Part shown: positions 63,962 to 64,000 of the stretch, in pieces | How the letters are laid out: each line of letters starts with the position of its first letter | Position numbering within the stretch: position 1 is the stretch's first letter | From: an uncultured Prevotella sp. | GTDB lineage: Bacteria > Bacteroidota > Bacteroidia > Bacteroidales > Bacteroidaceae | Direction of reading: 5' to 3' | Assembly (NCBI GenBank): GCA_937922435.1 | Contig: CAKZVT010000047.1 | Span: forward strand, 8,938-72,937 | DNA length: 64,000 nucleotides | The notes under the pieces: generated by a model | The model's input: the letters and a program-made list of their open reading frames with translations, nothing else | Told to the model about the DNA's origin: nothing | Database searches by the model: none | Program-made: the position numbers and the translations under genes

Positions 63962-64000
63962 GAATGGGACAGGCGAGGAAGCAGCGCGGCGCTCGTGGGA

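Overview
The window reads as one contig of a Bacteroidota genome, most likely family Prevotellaceae (inference). The reasons are the recurring Bacteroidota promoter (a -7 box TAnnTTTG, often with TTTG about 20 bases upstream), near-absence of Shine-Dalgarno sequences, and family content: a PorE-like type IX secretion lipoprotein, a NigD-like lipoprotein, DUF4831, DUF4492 next to cydA, an ExbB/ExbD/ExbD operon, a two-gene LysO and a GH53 galactanase. The genes are moderately GC-rich and the spacers AT-rich. Nearly all genes are chromosomal housekeeping or envelope genes; I see no prophage, insertion sequence, CRISPR array or plasmid function.

Layout. 1-6.7 kb: tail of an unknown gene, a TatD hydrolase, a polytopic membrane protein, and a dTDP-3-amino-sugar cassette (FdtA-like isomerase, FemAB-like acyltransferase, FdtB-like aminotransferase); rfbB at 20-21 kb supplies the dTDP-4-keto precursor. 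6.9-9.8 kb: an RsmF-type methyltransferase, thyA and folA. 10-14.3 kb: a TlpA-like thioredoxin, an Lrp regulator and an exb operon. 14.5-18.3 kb: two tiny membrane proteins, tRNA-Ser(GGA), an AraC regulator and two aldo/keto reductases. 18.4-24 kb: purT, rfbB, a phosphoesterase, a kinase-like protein and a MATE exporter. 24.5-31 kb: a lipoprotein, porE, topB and a LUD protein. 31.8-38.4 kb: a subtilase, xseA-xseB, ilvE, trmB and Mrp. 38.6-41.7 kb: cydB, cydA, DUF4492. 41.9-47.9 kb: a coiled-coil protein and a TolC/HlyD/two-permease efflux operon. 47.9-53.1 kb: a flavin reductase, an Abi_2 protein, a DMT transporter and GH53. 53.2-59.1 kb: hpt-adk-obgE-pgeF diverging from nnr-DUF4831. 59.3-63.2 kb: a NigD-like lipoprotein, an ECF sigma factor with a predicted inner-to-outer-membrane anti-sigma protein, and lysO. 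The last 100 bases look like an rRNA operon promoter and boxA leader.

The most unusual content is between the genes. (1) Ten loci carry an interspersed repeat built of units with an exact 22-bp period and compensating arm changes. (2) Eight spacers are filled by paired, inverted GC-rich arms (CCACCCCAACCCTCCC...GGGAGGG) that touch the adjoining codons; one more locus is collapsed and one is a single arm. In three genes these arms are translated as protein ends. (3) About a dozen spacers hold hairpins or single arms made of degenerate short tandem repeats (TTAAGAGTTAAGAATT, CGGTTATACGGTTTT, GGTAAAAGGGTAAAAA, AAGGAGTAAGGGGAG, ATTATTCATT, CTCCCAGTTCTCCC). (4) One 272-bp element with 22-bp terminal inverted repeats contains nested GCGGATT palindromes. 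The best candidate for a notable protein system is the ECF sigma factor plus dual-membrane-spanning anti-sigma-like protein at 60.2-62.2 kb.
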